Source: Norana najaformis
Taxonomy: Eukaryota > Annelida > Clitellata > Crassiclitellata > Hormogastridae
Reading direction: 5' to 3'
DNA: 64,000 nucleotides
Assembly (NCBI GenBank): GCA_964023275.1
Contig: OZ029925.1
Span: 11,801,184 to 11,865,183, forward strand
Part shown: positions 63,417 to 64,000 of the stretch, one piece after another
Position numbering within the stretch: position 1 is the stretch's first letter
Layout of the letters: each line of letters opens with the position of its first letter
Made by a program: the position numbers and the translations under genes
The notes under the pieces: model-generated
Database searches by the model: none
Told to the model about the DNA's origin: nothing
Seen by the model: only the letters and a program-made list of their open reading frames with translations

Positions 63417-63544
63417 ATATACACTCGGTACTTTTACTTTTAAACTATAATTTGGAAGAATACCGTTTACTTTTACTTGAGTGCTCAAACTTAGGTTTAC
63501 TTTTACTTAAGTATTTTGGCCCAGTACTTTGAACAACACCACTG
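63417..63544 (-). mobile_element. hAT-like DNA transposon terminal fragment
   Basis: The minus strand starts CAGTGGTGTTGTTCAAAGTA and has two subterminal ACTCAAGTAAAAGTAAAC / TACTTAAGTAAAAGTAAAC repeats. The CAGTG end and such repeats are usual for hAT elements. Confidence 0.55.
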
Positions 63545-64000
63545 GCTTGTCATAAGCCTGCGTCAAGAGCGCGCATGCGGCGAAGTCCATTAACAACGCT
63601 TTGACGTGTTACCCGTGCGCGTGAGAGCCAATCGATAATGAGGGATTTCCAGCGCTCTGGTGAATGAGTGAAACATTCTATCTAATCCGTTCGTGTACGA
63701 AGTATAAGCAGAAAATTGCATCTTCGTATTAGCATCCGTTATCGACGTAGACTGAAGATTTCCGCGGTACTGAAATTCATCTAGATGTTGTTGGATTTTA
63801 ATTAAATATAATCGACAGTTTCAAGCCGTTTCGTACTTAAAAGAATCATTGACTAATTAACACATCACGCTCAATTACACTACAACAGGTCGACACAGCA
63901 TCGCATTACCTTACGTCGCTTTAAACTACGCCACTTTAAATTACTTTACAATATTTGTAATTTTTGTAATTGTAATCGCAAATTTGTGTAGCGCCTTTTC

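Larger units (their letters stand above)
61828..64000. other. MAIP1 5' flank and beyond
   Basis: The MAIP1 promoter should lie just right of 61827. Further right: ATATATA tract 62455-62515, TACATACACATATACATACA at 62865, (TTAC)n at 63120, family A 63138-63374, a hAT-like end 63417-63544, and at 63968-64000 the start of another repeat (GTAATCGCAAATTTGTGTAG). No protein gene seen. Confidence 0.6.

Overview
This is a 64 kb stretch of an intron-rich, AT-rich invertebrate animal genome. I infer this from six spliced genes with recognisable animal orthologues, almost all GT-AG introns, and introns packed with short interspersed repeats and microsatellites. I cannot name the phylum from the sequence.

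Layout: (1) 174-13570, minus strand: a KDM7/PHF8-family histone demethylase in 17 exons. (2) 15181-24917, minus: an RPAP3-like HSP90/R2TP co-chaperone in 10 exons, carrying only one TPR domain. Its second intron holds a 2.1 kb mobile element with an uninterrupted 563-codon ORF (21308-22999), its own TATA box and CRE-like palindrome, and exact 58-bp direct repeats on both sides. (3) 27540-29329, plus: a two-exon PHYHIP-like gene, divergent from RPAP3. (4) 31566-36249, minus: a complete six-exon SENP8 (NEDD8 protease). (5) 37625-54466, plus: a complete 21-exon copine, divergent from SENP8 across about 1.4 kb. (6) 58502-61827, minus: a MAIP1-like mitochondrial protein in six exons, tail-to-tail with the copine. 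Exon joins were worked out by hand from splice-site dinucleotides, reading phase and remembered family sequences. All joins keep phase except one in MAIP1.

These are unrelated housekeeping or regulatory genes (chromatin, chaperone, NEDD8 cycle, membrane C2 protein, mitochondrion). I see no operon-like logic beyond two head-to-head pairs.

Repeats: at least eight copies of one family with a 'GAGATTTCTACAGCGCCCAACG'-type end (here called A). One copy has inverted ends about 620 bp apart, so the family looks like a non-autonomous DNA element. Other repeats are tRNA-derived SINEs, a 5S-rRNA-derived SINE, LINE reverse-transcriptase tails, a hAT-like terminus, a hairpin element, and many degenerate tandem arrays. 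No LTR element or viral copy was recognised. The 563-codon element in RPAP3 is the strongest candidate for something poorly described.
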